The notes beneath the pieces are model-generated. The model was not told where the DNA came from and ran no database searches. It saw only the letters and a list, made by a program, of their open reading frames with translations. A stretch of 15,971 bases of DNA from Planctomycetaceae bacterium (GTDB lineage: Bacteria > Planctomycetota > Planctomycetia > Pirellulales > Pirellulaceae). Positions within the stretch are counted from its first letter, which is position 1. Each line of letters starts with the position of its first letter. The position numbers were made by a program, and so were the translations under genes. The stretch spans positions 1 to 15,971 of the forward strand of contig REEF01000445.1 of assembly GCA_007695205.1 (NCBI GenBank), written 5' to 3'. This document shows, one piece after another, positions 6,873 through 13,738 of the stretch.

Positions 6873-8006
6873 ATGAAACGAAATGATGGCTGTGATGTCC
6901 CGGGGTGGGGTTCTCCCGTTCGGGGCAGGTGGTCCTGCATGTTGATCGCGATGGGTTGCTTGCTGACCGCTTCCGCTTGGGCACAACTTCCTTCGAAACC
7001 ACCTTTTACGCAACCCCCAGGCCAGCCGCCGGCTGCCCAGCCGCCGAAGCCCCCCGCAGCCGCTCAACCGCCTGCTCAGAAGCCTGCCGTCAAACCGAAG
7101 ACGCCGACAACAACAAGACCCAAGCAGCAAGAGGATAAGCCGCCGGAGCCGGTCTCGATGACTCTGGATACTCGCGATGGATGGCGCATCCACTGCGAAT
7201 ACTACGGGCCTCAAGAGAAGATTCGTCAGGGCAAGGAAACCGTCCCGATCATCATGGTGCACGGTTGGGAGGGGCAAGGGAGCGATTGGAATTTTCTGGC
7301 CGTCGGTCTTCAGACGCTGGGCCACGCTTCGATGGTCATCGATCTGCGAGGCCACGGCCGCAGCACGACTCGCCGAGTCCCCGGGGAGCCGGGACGAACC
7401 GAGTCGGTGACGGTCGATGGGCTCAAACCGGACGACATCAGCCGTATTTGGTTGGATTTGGAGGCGGCGAAAAGCGAACTGATGAGAAAGAATAATGCCG
7501 GCGAAGTGAACATCGAGATGTTGACGGTGATTGCCGCCGAGGTCGGCTGCATCATCGCGATGGAATGGGCGATTCGGGATTGGGCTTGGCCGATCACTCC
7601 GGCGTACAAACAAGGGCAAGACGTCAAAGCCTTGGTTCTGCTGTCGCCGGTCGAATCTTACCGCAGAATGAGCGCCACAAAGTCGCTCAACCACCCGACG
7701 ATCCGAGAACGGCTGTCCTTGATGTTTGCCGTCGGTGCCGAAGATCCGCGGTTTGCGAGCAACGTCAAACGGATGCACGACCGCATCGAAAGGGTACGGC
7801 CACCGCTGGACAAGCTGGATCCCAAAGAGGCGGAAAGATTGCGGGATCTGTTTCTGATCCAGGCGCCGACTTCGTTGCAAGGCAGCGCGCTGACCGATCG
7901 CAGCCTGCCAGTGAACCGTGCCATCGTCTACTTTTTGACCAAGCGTCTGCTGGAACGTAGCGACGAACTCCGATGGAGCGAACGGAAGAGTCCGGTAGGC
8001 GGTTGA
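6873..8006 (+). CDS. Secreted alpha/beta-hydrolase-fold protein lacking the nucleophilic serine
   Basis: The protein is 377 aa, with the start at 6873 supported by GGGAG about 7 nt upstream. An N-terminal signal (hydrophobic core MLIAMGCLLTASAWA, cleavage near residue 37) is followed by a Pro/Ala-rich linker at about 40-92, which could span the envelope. The alpha/beta-hydrolase core starts near 95: PIIMVHGWEGQGSDW (oxyanion region), then MVIDLRGHGRS. At the nucleophile elbow, where G-x-S-x-G is expected, the sequence is A-A-E-V-G (221-225), with Glu223 in the serine position. The acid region VGAEDP (287-292) is present, but the usual late histidine is not evident: TSLQGS (333-338) stands where an H-G turn would be. 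The protein may be a non-catalytic relative or use different chemistry. Its stop lies 1 bp from the stop of the convergent aminotransferase gene. Substrate unknown. Confidence 0.8.
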   Translation: MKRNDGCDVPGWGSPVRGRWSCMLIAMGCLLTASAWAQLPSKPPFTQPPGQPPAAQPPKPPAAAQPPAQKPAVKPKTPTTTRPKQQEDKPPEPVSMTLDTRDGWRIHCEYYGPQEKIRQGKETVPIIMVHGWEGQGSDWNFLAVGLQTLGHASMVIDLRGHGRSTTRRVPGEPGRTESVTVDGLKPDDISRIWLDLEAAKSELMRKNNAGEVNIEMLTVIAAEVGCIIAMEWAIRDWAWPITPAYKQGQDVKALVLLSPVESYRRMSATKSLNHPTIRERLSLMFAVGAEDPRFASNVKRMHDRIERVRPPLDKLDPKEAERLRDLFLIQAPTSLQGSALTDRSLPVNRAIVYFLTKRLLERSDELRWSERKSPVGG

Positions 8007-8007
8007 T

Positions 8008-9243
8008 TCAAAAGACCAATCGAAGCTGCTGTAGTCGCGAAATGGTCTCGGCCATCAAAGCATCTTCGGCCTCTTGGTCCGCCGCTTCGTACGTCACCGA
8101 AAACCGCAAAAATGCTCCGGCATCATCCCAGGGAACGGTAACGATCGACTGCTCGGTGATCAGGTGTTGGCTGGCAGCCTCCGCATTGGGGAACTGCACG
8201 CCGTCCCGTGCGCCACGCGGTGCGGGGGTGTACAGGAAGTAGGACCCCCCCGGCATCTGGCAACGGAACCCGCAGTTCGTGAGTGCCGCGACCAGTTTCT
8301 CCATCCGGCGGCGGTATTTTTCGTTCACTCGCCGCGGGATCGTGTCATCATCCAACGCGGTAACGGCGGCCTTTTGGATGGCGATGAACTGACCCGAATC
8401 GCTGTTGTCTTTGACATCGGCCAGCGCTTGGACCAGGCGTGGATGCCCGCAAACCCAGCCGATCCGCCAACCGATCATGTCGAAGCCTTTGGACAACGAA
8501 TGGACTTCGACCCCCACATCGCGCGCCCCAGGAACCTGCAGGAAGCTCAGAGGCTGCCCCTCGAAGGTGAGCATGATGTGTGCCGCGTCTTGGATCACGA
8601 CCACTTGGTGATCGCGGGCAAAGTCGACGACTCGCTGATAGAACTCGCGAGTCGCCACTCGGCCGGTCGGACTGTTTGGATAGTTCAGCACCAAGAGCTT
8701 GGCGCGGCGGGCGATGTCACTCGGGATGGCGTCCAGATCTGGCAGGAAATCGTTTTCAGGCACCAGCGGCAAACGGCAAATCGATCCGCCGTAGTAACGT
8801 GTGTGTGTCCCGGCCACCGGATATCCGGGCACGGTCATCAGGGTGACATCGCCCGGATTGATGAAGCACGCAGGCAACATGGCCAAGGCAGTCTTCGATC
8901 CGATGCAATGATTGACTTCGGTGGCCGCATCCAAGCGGACACCGAAATTCCGCTCCATGAACCTGGCTGCCGCTTCTTTGAATTCGGCGATACCGTTATC
9001 TGCGTAGCCTCGGTTTTCCGCTTGATCGATCTCCCTGGCCATCCGCTGGCGAACGGCTGCGTCGGCCATCGAATCGTTTTCACCGATCCCGAAGTCCAGC
9101 AGCAAGCGATCCGGTCGCGTCTGGATCGCCTGACGTTTGGCTCGCTTGATCTTCTCGAACTTGTAAATCTCGGTGCCTTTCCCATATTGGGGACCACCGA
9201 TCCGCTCGGCGAACAACTGCTGGAAATACGGATCACTCATCAT
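8008..9243 (-). CDS. dapL: PLP-dependent aminotransferase, LL-diaminopimelate aminotransferase-like
   Basis: A class I/II fold-type I aminotransferase of 411 aa. The DapL reaction transfers an amino group from glutamate to tetrahydrodipicolinate to give LL-diaminopimelate for lysine and peptidoglycan. GPQYGKGTEIYKFEKIKR near the N-terminus and NRGYADNGIAEFKEAAARFM are typical of this subfamily. PLP residues are visible: NYPNSPTG (Asn about 187), the Asp of IQDAAH (about 219), SLSKGFDMIGWRIG with the Schiff-base Lys at about 252, and the substrate-carboxylate Arg in LRFSVT (about 380). I start at the first ATG of the pair at 9243/9240; GGAG lies 11 nt upstream. An in-frame extension to 9291 is possible but is basic and unlike the family. 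It lies 76 bp downstream of pgk with no clear terminator, so it may be co-transcribed. Another substrate, such as aspartate, cannot be excluded, hence the symbol is tentative. Confidence 0.8.
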   Translation of the reverse strand: MMSDPYFQQLFAERIGGPQYGKGTEIYKFEKIKRAKRQAIQTRPDRLLLDFGIGENDSMADAAVRQRMAREIDQAENRGYADNGIAEFKEAAARFMERNFGVRLDAATEVNHCIGSKTALAMLPACFINPGDVTLMTVPGYPVAGTHTRYYGGSICRLPLVPENDFLPDLDAIPSDIARRAKLLVLNYPNSPTGRVATREFYQRVVDFARDHQVVVIQDAAHIMLTFEGQPLSFLQVPGARDVGVEVHSLSKGFDMIGWRIGWVCGHPRLVQALADVKDNSDSGQFIAIQKAAVTALDDDTIPRRVNEKYRRRMEKLVAALTNCGFRCQMPGGSYFLYTPAPRGARDGVQFPNAEAASQHLITEQSIVTVPWDDAGAFLRFSVTYEAADQEAEDALMAETISRLQQLRLVF

Positions 9244-9319
9244 CGATCGGATTGCTCCGCTCCGTCTTCGGGAAATCAAGGCTCGTGGCACTCTACGGCT
9301 GAACGGTTTTTCTTTCCGC

Positions 9320-10507
9320 TCATTTATCGTCCAGCAGAGCTACGGCTGCGAAGTTCTGCCCCTCTAGCATCGCCAGGCTGGCACCTCCACCGGTGCTGAC
9401 GTGCGACACTCGATCGGCGAAGCCTAATTGCTGGATCGCGGCAGCGCTATCCCCGCCACCGATAATGCTGACCGCACTGCTATCAGCGATCGCTTGCGCG
9501 ACGGCTTTGGTTCCCAGGTCGAATGGCGGCATCTCGAAGACGCCCATCGGTCCGTTCCAGACGACCGTCTTGGCATCACGGATGACGCTGGCGAACAGAT
9601 CGGCCGACTGAGGCCCAATATCCAAGCCCTCGTAATCGTCGGGAATTTGACCCAGCGGAACGATTTGTTTCTGGCAATCACCGCTGAATTGGTCACCGCA
9701 ATGCGTATCCACGGGCAGCATCAGTTTGTCGCCACCCATCGCGATCAACTCCTTGGCCAGATCGACCTTGTCGGGTTCAACCAGGCTCTTGCCGATCTTT
9801 CCGTCCTGGGCCAGTGAAAAAGTATAGGCCATCGCACCACCGATCAAAACCTTGTCGCAGATGCCCAGCAGATTCTTGATCACGTTGATCTTGTCGGAAA
9901 CCTTCGCACCGCCCAGAATCGCCACAAAAGGTCGCTCGGGCGCGGCGATGGCGTCGCTCAGGTACTGGATCTCTTTTTCGACCAGGAAGCCCACGACCTT
10001 CGGCTTGCCCGGCATCGCCTCGGGGACCGCGACCATCGACGCGTCCGTCCGATGGCATGTACCAAAAGCATCGTTACAGTAGATATCCGCCATGCCAGCC
10101 AACGTTTGAGCGAAATCAGGATCTCCCTTCTTCTCCCCAGGATGAAATCGCAGGTTCTCCAGCACCAGCACCTGACCGTCTTCCAGCGATGCGGACTTCA
10201 TCTTGGCGTCTGTTCCGACCGTATCGATCGCAAAGCCAACCGCTTGGCCGATCAACTCCGACAGCTTCTCTGCAGCCGGCTTCATGCTGAATTTGCTATC
10301 GCCAGCATCACCCTTAGGACGCCCCAGGTGGCTGATCAAGATCAGCCGGCCACCTCGGTCGATGACGCTGCGGATCGAGGGCAGCGCCATGCGGATCCGC
10401 CGGTCGTCCGTGACATTCATCTCGGCATCTAAGGGGACGTTGAAGTCAACTCGCATCAGAACGGTTTTCCCAGCGACTTCGACATCTTGAATCGATTTTT
10501 TCGGCAT
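9320..10507 (-). CDS. pgk: Phosphoglycerate kinase
   Basis: Pgk catalyses the reversible transfer of phosphate between 1,3-bisphosphoglycerate and ADP in glycolysis/gluconeogenesis. The length of 395 aa is normal for bacterial enzymes. Substrate-binding motifs of the N-domain are present: RVDFNVPLD (19-27), ISHLGRPKG (58-66), LRFHPGE (119-125) and GTCHRTDASM (149-158). Nucleotide-side motifs of the C-domain follow: ILGGAKVSDK (197-206), VWNGPMGVFE (316-325) and GGGDSAAA (350-357, Ser in place of the more usual Thr). STGGGASL (371-378) closes the active site. I start at the ATG 10507-10505, which gives MPKKSIQDVEVAGK; GGAG lies 10 nt upstream, and the upstream in-frame extension overlaps the promoter. 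It is divergent from korA and upstream of the aminotransferase gene on the same strand. Confidence 0.97.
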   Translation of the reverse strand: MPKKSIQDVEVAGKTVLMRVDFNVPLDAEMNVTDDRRIRMALPSIRSVIDRGGRLILISHLGRPKGDAGDSKFSMKPAAEKLSELIGQAVGFAIDTVGTDAKMKSASLEDGQVLVLENLRFHPGEKKGDPDFAQTLAGMADIYCNDAFGTCHRTDASMVAVPEAMPGKPKVVGFLVEKEIQYLSDAIAAPERPFVAILGGAKVSDKINVIKNLLGICDKVLIGGAMAYTFSLAQDGKIGKSLVEPDKVDLAKELIAMGGDKLMLPVDTHCGDQFSGDCQKQIVPLGQIPDDYEGLDIGPQSADLFASVIRDAKTVVWNGPMGVFEMPPFDLGTKAVAQAIADSSAVSIIGGGDSAAAIQQLGFADRVSHVSTGGGASLAMLEGQNFAAVALLDDK

Positions 10508-10550
10508 GAGGTCTTCTCTCCATAGTTGAAGGGACGATCGAGCACCCACG

Positions 10551-10579
10551 ATTACAAAACTTCTGCTCGAATCTTGCAA
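10551..10579 (-). promoter_or_regulatory. Candidate sigma70-type promoter of pgk
   Basis: On the minus strand TTGCAA (10579-10574, 4 of 6) and TGTAAT (10556-10551, 5 of 6) are separated by 17 bp. This would give a leader of about 37 nt before the pgk ATG. Confidence 0.45.
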
Positions 10580-10618
10580 GGACCCATGGCTTCTCGCATT
10601 TTCAACCGGTCATCCCAG

Positions 10619-10647
10619 TTGTCTTCACCCCATCAAGTCGGTATCTT
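10619..10647 (+). promoter_or_regulatory. Candidate sigma70-type promoter of korAB
   Basis: TTGTCT (10619-10624, 4 of 6) and TATCTT (10642-10647, 4 of 6) are 17 bp apart in the pgk/korA divergent region. The expected leader is about 60 nt. The match is modest. Confidence 0.3.
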
Positions 10648-10716
10648 GTAGCAGGTTTGGATGCTTCGAAAACATGGGGATGGCTTCCATCTCTCACTTG
10701 ATAAACCACGATTGCC

Positions 10717-12603
10717 ATGTCGACAAGTGCTGGCACCCCCACCTGGGCCGGTTTCCAAAGAACGATTCGAGAGCTGAAATCCGCCACCGTCCGTTTCGCC
10801 GGAGACTCGGGAGACGGCATGCAGTTGACCGGCAGTCAGTTCACCAACGCTTCCGCGATGGCCGGCAACGATGTGGCGACTTTTCCCGACTTTCCTGCAG
10901 AGATCCGGGCTCCCAAGGGTACACGAGCCGGGGTGAGCGGATTCCAGGTCCAATTCGCGGCGGACGAGATCTTTACGCCAGGTGACGAACTGGACGTACT
11001 CGTGGCGATGAACCCCGCCGCACTGGTAACCAATCTGTCGGATGTCGTTCCCGGTGGGTTGTTGTTGGTCAACGAAGACAGCTTTACCGATAAGGACCTG
11101 AAACTGGCCGGTTGCCATACCAACCCTCTTGAGGATGGATCGTTGGACAGCTACCGGTTGGTGCGGATCCCGATGACGACGCTGACGCGAAAGAGTGTCG
11201 AGGATCTGGGGCTGTCAACGAAGCTGGCAGATCGCTGCAAGAATTTTTTTGCGATGGGCTTGGTCTACTGGTTGTTCGGCCGCGAGTTGACGGTCACGCT
11301 GGAATTCATCCAGGCGAAGTTCGGGGACAAGGCGGAGATCGCCCAGGCGAATGAACGAGCGTTGCGAGCGGGCTGGCACTTCGGCGAGACGACGGAGATC
11401 TTTGACATCGGTTATCGCGTCGCTCCGGCACGATTGGCTCCCGGGACGTACAATAATGTCATGGGCAACCAGGCGTTGGCTTGGGGATTGATGGCGGCAG
11501 CGCGACAAAGCGACAAAGACCTGTTCCTGGGTTCGTATCCGATCACGCCGGCCAGCGAGATCCTGCACGAATTGAGCCGCCACAAGAATTTCGCCGTGCG
11601 AACTTTCCAAGCCGAAGACGAGATCGCTGCCATGTGTGCGGTGATCGGCGCGGCGTTTGGCGGCGCGATGGCTGTCACGACGACCAGCGGTCCTGGAATT
11701 GCCTTGAAATCCGAGGCGATGGGGTTGGCGGTCATCCTCGAGTTGCCCATGCTGATCGTCTCGGTCCAGCGTGGCGGTCCCAGCACGGGGTTGCCGACGA
11801 AGACCGAACAGGCTGACCTGCTGCAAGTGTTGTTTGGGCGAAACGGCGAGTGCCCGATGCCCGTGCTGGCGTGCCGTAGCCCGGCCGATTGTTTCGATGT
11901 TCCCGTGCAGGCGTGGCGGATCGCGACACGGTTCATGACGCCGGTGATCGTTTTATCGGACGGCTACGTGGCCAACGGTGCTGAACCTTGGCGGATTCCT
12001 CGATTGGCCGATCTACCACGGATCCCGGTCCGTCATCCGAAAGCGACAGACGATGGGCGCCCGTTCCACCCGTATTCCCGAGACGCTCTCTTGGCTCGTC
12101 CCTGGGCCATCCCCGGCACGCCCGGATTGATGCATCGAATCGGTGGCTTGGAAAAGGAAGATCCGACCGGTAATGTCTGTTACAATCCCGAAAACCACCA
12201 GCGGATGGTGAATCTGCGAGCGGAGAAAGTCGAGCGGATCGCGGACGATATTCCGCGGCAGCAGGTACACGGGCCGGAGCAGGGGGAGGTGCTGGTGTTA
12301 AGCTGGGGGGGAACGTTCGGTGCGTGTGCGACGGCCGTCGAGCACTGCCTGCAACAAGGGATGCAGGTGGCCCATGCCCATCTGCGATACCTGAATCCTT
12401 TGCCGGCCAATCTGGGCGATTTGCTGCAGCAGTACCGCCAAATCCTGGTCCCGGAATGGAATCGAGGCCAGCTCCGGATGCTGATCCAGGCCAAGTACCT
12501 GCGTGCGACGATCGGACTGAACAAGATCCAGGGAAAACCGTTCGCCGTCCAAGAGATCGTCGACAAGATTCAAACGATTCACGATTGCCAGGTGCCGAAA
12601 TGA
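10717..12603 (+). CDS. korA: 2-oxoglutarate:ferredoxin oxidoreductase, fused gamma-alpha subunit
   Basis: With KorB this forms a 2-oxoacid:acceptor oxidoreductase that interconverts 2-oxoglutarate plus CoA with succinyl-CoA plus CO2, using ferredoxin. The protein is 628 aa. Residues 25-220 are the gamma domain (VRFAGDSGDGMQLTG, then FPAEIRAPKGTRAGVSGFQVQF). The alpha part begins near 249 with MGNQALAWG and contains YPITPASEILHEL (274-286), FQAEDEIAAM (297-306), TTTSGPGIALKSEAMGL (321-337) and QRGGPSTGLPTKTEQADLLQ (351-370), all hallmarks of the KorA type. The C-terminal transketolase-like domain follows (VLSWGGTFGA, ILVPEWNRGQL). No ferredoxin-like delta subunit is nearby, so this is the two-subunit type. 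The ATG at 10717 has no obvious ribosome site. The stop overlaps the korB start. 2-oxoglutarate is the likeliest substrate from the subfamily pattern, but other 2-oxoacids cannot be excluded by sequence alone. Confidence 0.93.
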   Translation: MSTSAGTPTWAGFQRTIRELKSATVRFAGDSGDGMQLTGSQFTNASAMAGNDVATFPDFPAEIRAPKGTRAGVSGFQVQFAADEIFTPGDELDVLVAMNPAALVTNLSDVVPGGLLLVNEDSFTDKDLKLAGCHTNPLEDGSLDSYRLVRIPMTTLTRKSVEDLGLSTKLADRCKNFFAMGLVYWLFGRELTVTLEFIQAKFGDKAEIAQANERALRAGWHFGETTEIFDIGYRVAPARLAPGTYNNVMGNQALAWGLMAAARQSDKDLFLGSYPITPASEILHELSRHKNFAVRTFQAEDEIAAMCAVIGAAFGGAMAVTTTSGPGIALKSEAMGLAVILELPMLIVSVQRGGPSTGLPTKTEQADLLQVLFGRNGECPMPVLACRSPADCFDVPVQAWRIATRFMTPVIVLSDGYVANGAEPWRIPRLADLPRIPVRHPKATDDGRPFHPYSRDALLARPWAIPGTPGLMHRIGGLEKEDPTGNVCYNPENHQRMVNLRAEKVERIADDIPRQQVHGPEQGEVLVLSWGGTFGACATAVEHCLQQGMQVAHAHLRYLNPLPANLGDLLQQYRQILVPEWNRGQLRMLIQAKYLRATIGLNKIQGKPFAVQEIVDKIQTIHDCQVPK

Positions 12604-13640
12604 GTTCAGCAGATCTGCCCGTATTGACCGCCGCTCAGTTCGCCAGTGACCAGGACGTGCGATGGTGTCCGGGCTGTGGCGATTATTCCATCCTGGCTCA
12701 GATGCGTCGGATGATGCCCCGGCTGGGAGTCCCGCTGGAGAAGATCGTCTTCATTTCAGGCATCGGATGTTCCAGCCGATTTCCCTACTACATGAACACG
12801 TATGGTATGCATGGAATCCACGGTCGCGCGCCGGCCATTGCGACCGGACTCAAGGCCGTCCGCCCCGATCTTCAAGTCTGGGTGATCACCGGCGATGGGG
12901 ATGGGTTGAGCATCGGGGGAAATCACCTGATGCACTGCATCCGCCGAAACATGGATATCAATATCGTGTTGTTCAACAATCGTGTCTACGGGCTGACCAA
13001 AGGCCAGTACTCCCCGACTTCGCCACTGGGCCAGGTGACCAAGAGCACGCCGATGGGAGCGATCGATAACCCCTTGCATCCGCTCTCGATCGCGATCGGA
13101 TGCGAGGCTTCGTTCGTGGCCCGATCGATCGACGTGAACATCAAACACCTGGCAATGGTGTTGCAGCGAGCGGCCGAGCATCAAGGGACGGCCTTTGTCG
13201 AGGTGTATCAGAATTGTGTCGTCTTCAACGACCGAGCCTTCCAGTACGCCACGGACCGCGAGACCAAGTTGGATCACGTGCTGGAACTGGAACATGGCAA
13301 GCCGCTGGTCTTCGGCAAGAACCGAGAGAAGGGCATCCGACTGAACGGTTTGAACCCCCAGGTGGTGATGTTGGGAGACGGATACGATGAACAGGATCTG
13401 TTGGTACACGACGAGCAGGCGACGGAACCCAGCTTGGCTTATTTGCTGAGCCGCCTGCGGCACGAGGACGGTTTCCCGGAACCGATCGGCGTTTTCCGAG
13501 CCGTGGATGCCGCGAGGTATGACGAGGAACTGAACCGTCAAATCCAACTGGCCCAAGCCAATCGTGGAATCGGCGATCTCGAACAATTGTTTCACTCAGG
13601 CGATACCTGGACGGTAACCGAAAACGAAAACACCGTCTAA
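12600..13640 (+). CDS. korB: 2-oxoglutarate:ferredoxin oxidoreductase, beta subunit
   Basis: This is the thiamine-diphosphate-binding subunit, 346 aa. RWCPGCGDY (21-29) opens the domain. GIGCSSRFPYY (54-64) and HGRAPAIATGLK (74-85) follow. The ThDP/Mg motif is TGDGDGLSIGGNH (97-109, with Asp99/Asp101 and Asn108), and LFNNRVYGLTKGQYSPTS (124-141) is the usual continuation. Cys23, Cys26, Cys57 and Cys206 are placed as expected for the [4Fe-4S] ligands known in this family. The ATG at 12600 overlaps the korA TGA as ATGA, so the two are translationally coupled. A frame running further upstream exists but lies entirely within korA and is not protein-like. The C-terminal part (about 225-346) is longer than the minimal beta core but normal for KorB of this type. 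A hairpin element follows the stop. Confidence 0.95.
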   Translation: MSSADLPVLTAAQFASDQDVRWCPGCGDYSILAQMRRMMPRLGVPLEKIVFISGIGCSSRFPYYMNTYGMHGIHGRAPAIATGLKAVRPDLQVWVITGDGDGLSIGGNHLMHCIRRNMDINIVLFNNRVYGLTKGQYSPTSPLGQVTKSTPMGAIDNPLHPLSIAIGCEASFVARSIDVNIKHLAMVLQRAAEHQGTAFVEVYQNCVVFNDRAFQYATDRETKLDHVLELEHGKPLVFGKNREKGIRLNGLNPQVVMLGDGYDEQDLLVHDEQATEPSLAYLLSRLRHEDGFPEPIGVFRAVDAARYDEELNRQIQLAQANRGIGDLEQLFHSGDTWTVTENENTV

Positions 13641-13713
13641 ATCACCCGCCCGGATACGGCTCGGTTGCGTTGCCGACGACAGCGCCCCAAGTCGCGAAGC
13701 GATGTCAGGTGCA

Positions 13714-13736
13714 GAAAAGACCCCCGTCCCCTTTTC
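13714..13736. terminator. Hairpin between convergent korB and SGAT-protein genes, possible bidirectional terminator
   Basis: GAAAAG (13714-13719) and CTTTTC (13731-13736) form a 6-bp stem around an 11-nt C-rich loop (G-rich on the minus strand). The element begins 2 bp beyond the stop codon of the minus-strand gene and 74 bp beyond korB. On the minus strand the right arm ends TCTTTTC, and on the plus strand CTTTTCGTTT, giving weak U-runs in both directions. Its GAAAAGGGG start resembles part of the element at 2735-2833. Confidence 0.45.
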
Positions 13737-13738
13737 GT

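Noticed and set aside
6774..7880. A 368-codon minus-strand frame opposite the hydrolase gene
   Set aside because: The translation is dominated by Arg/Ser/Leu runs that mirror the Pro-rich linker, with no domain signature. The plus-strand gene has a promoter, ribosome site, signal peptide and fold motifs.
8074..9399. A 441-codon plus-strand frame opposite the aminotransferase gene
   Set aside because: It is antisense to a clearly recognisable PLP enzyme, and its translation is low in hydrophobic-core patterns and rich in Arg/His/Gln. It is a by-product of codon bias.
10632..10702. ATCAAG/CTTGAT inverted repeat in the pgk/korA intergenic region as a possible operator
   Set aside because: Six bases separated by about 60 nt is expected by chance and has no further symmetry.
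12756..13595. A 279-codon minus-strand frame opposite korB
   Set aside because: It is antisense to a highly conserved subunit and has no recognisable motif.
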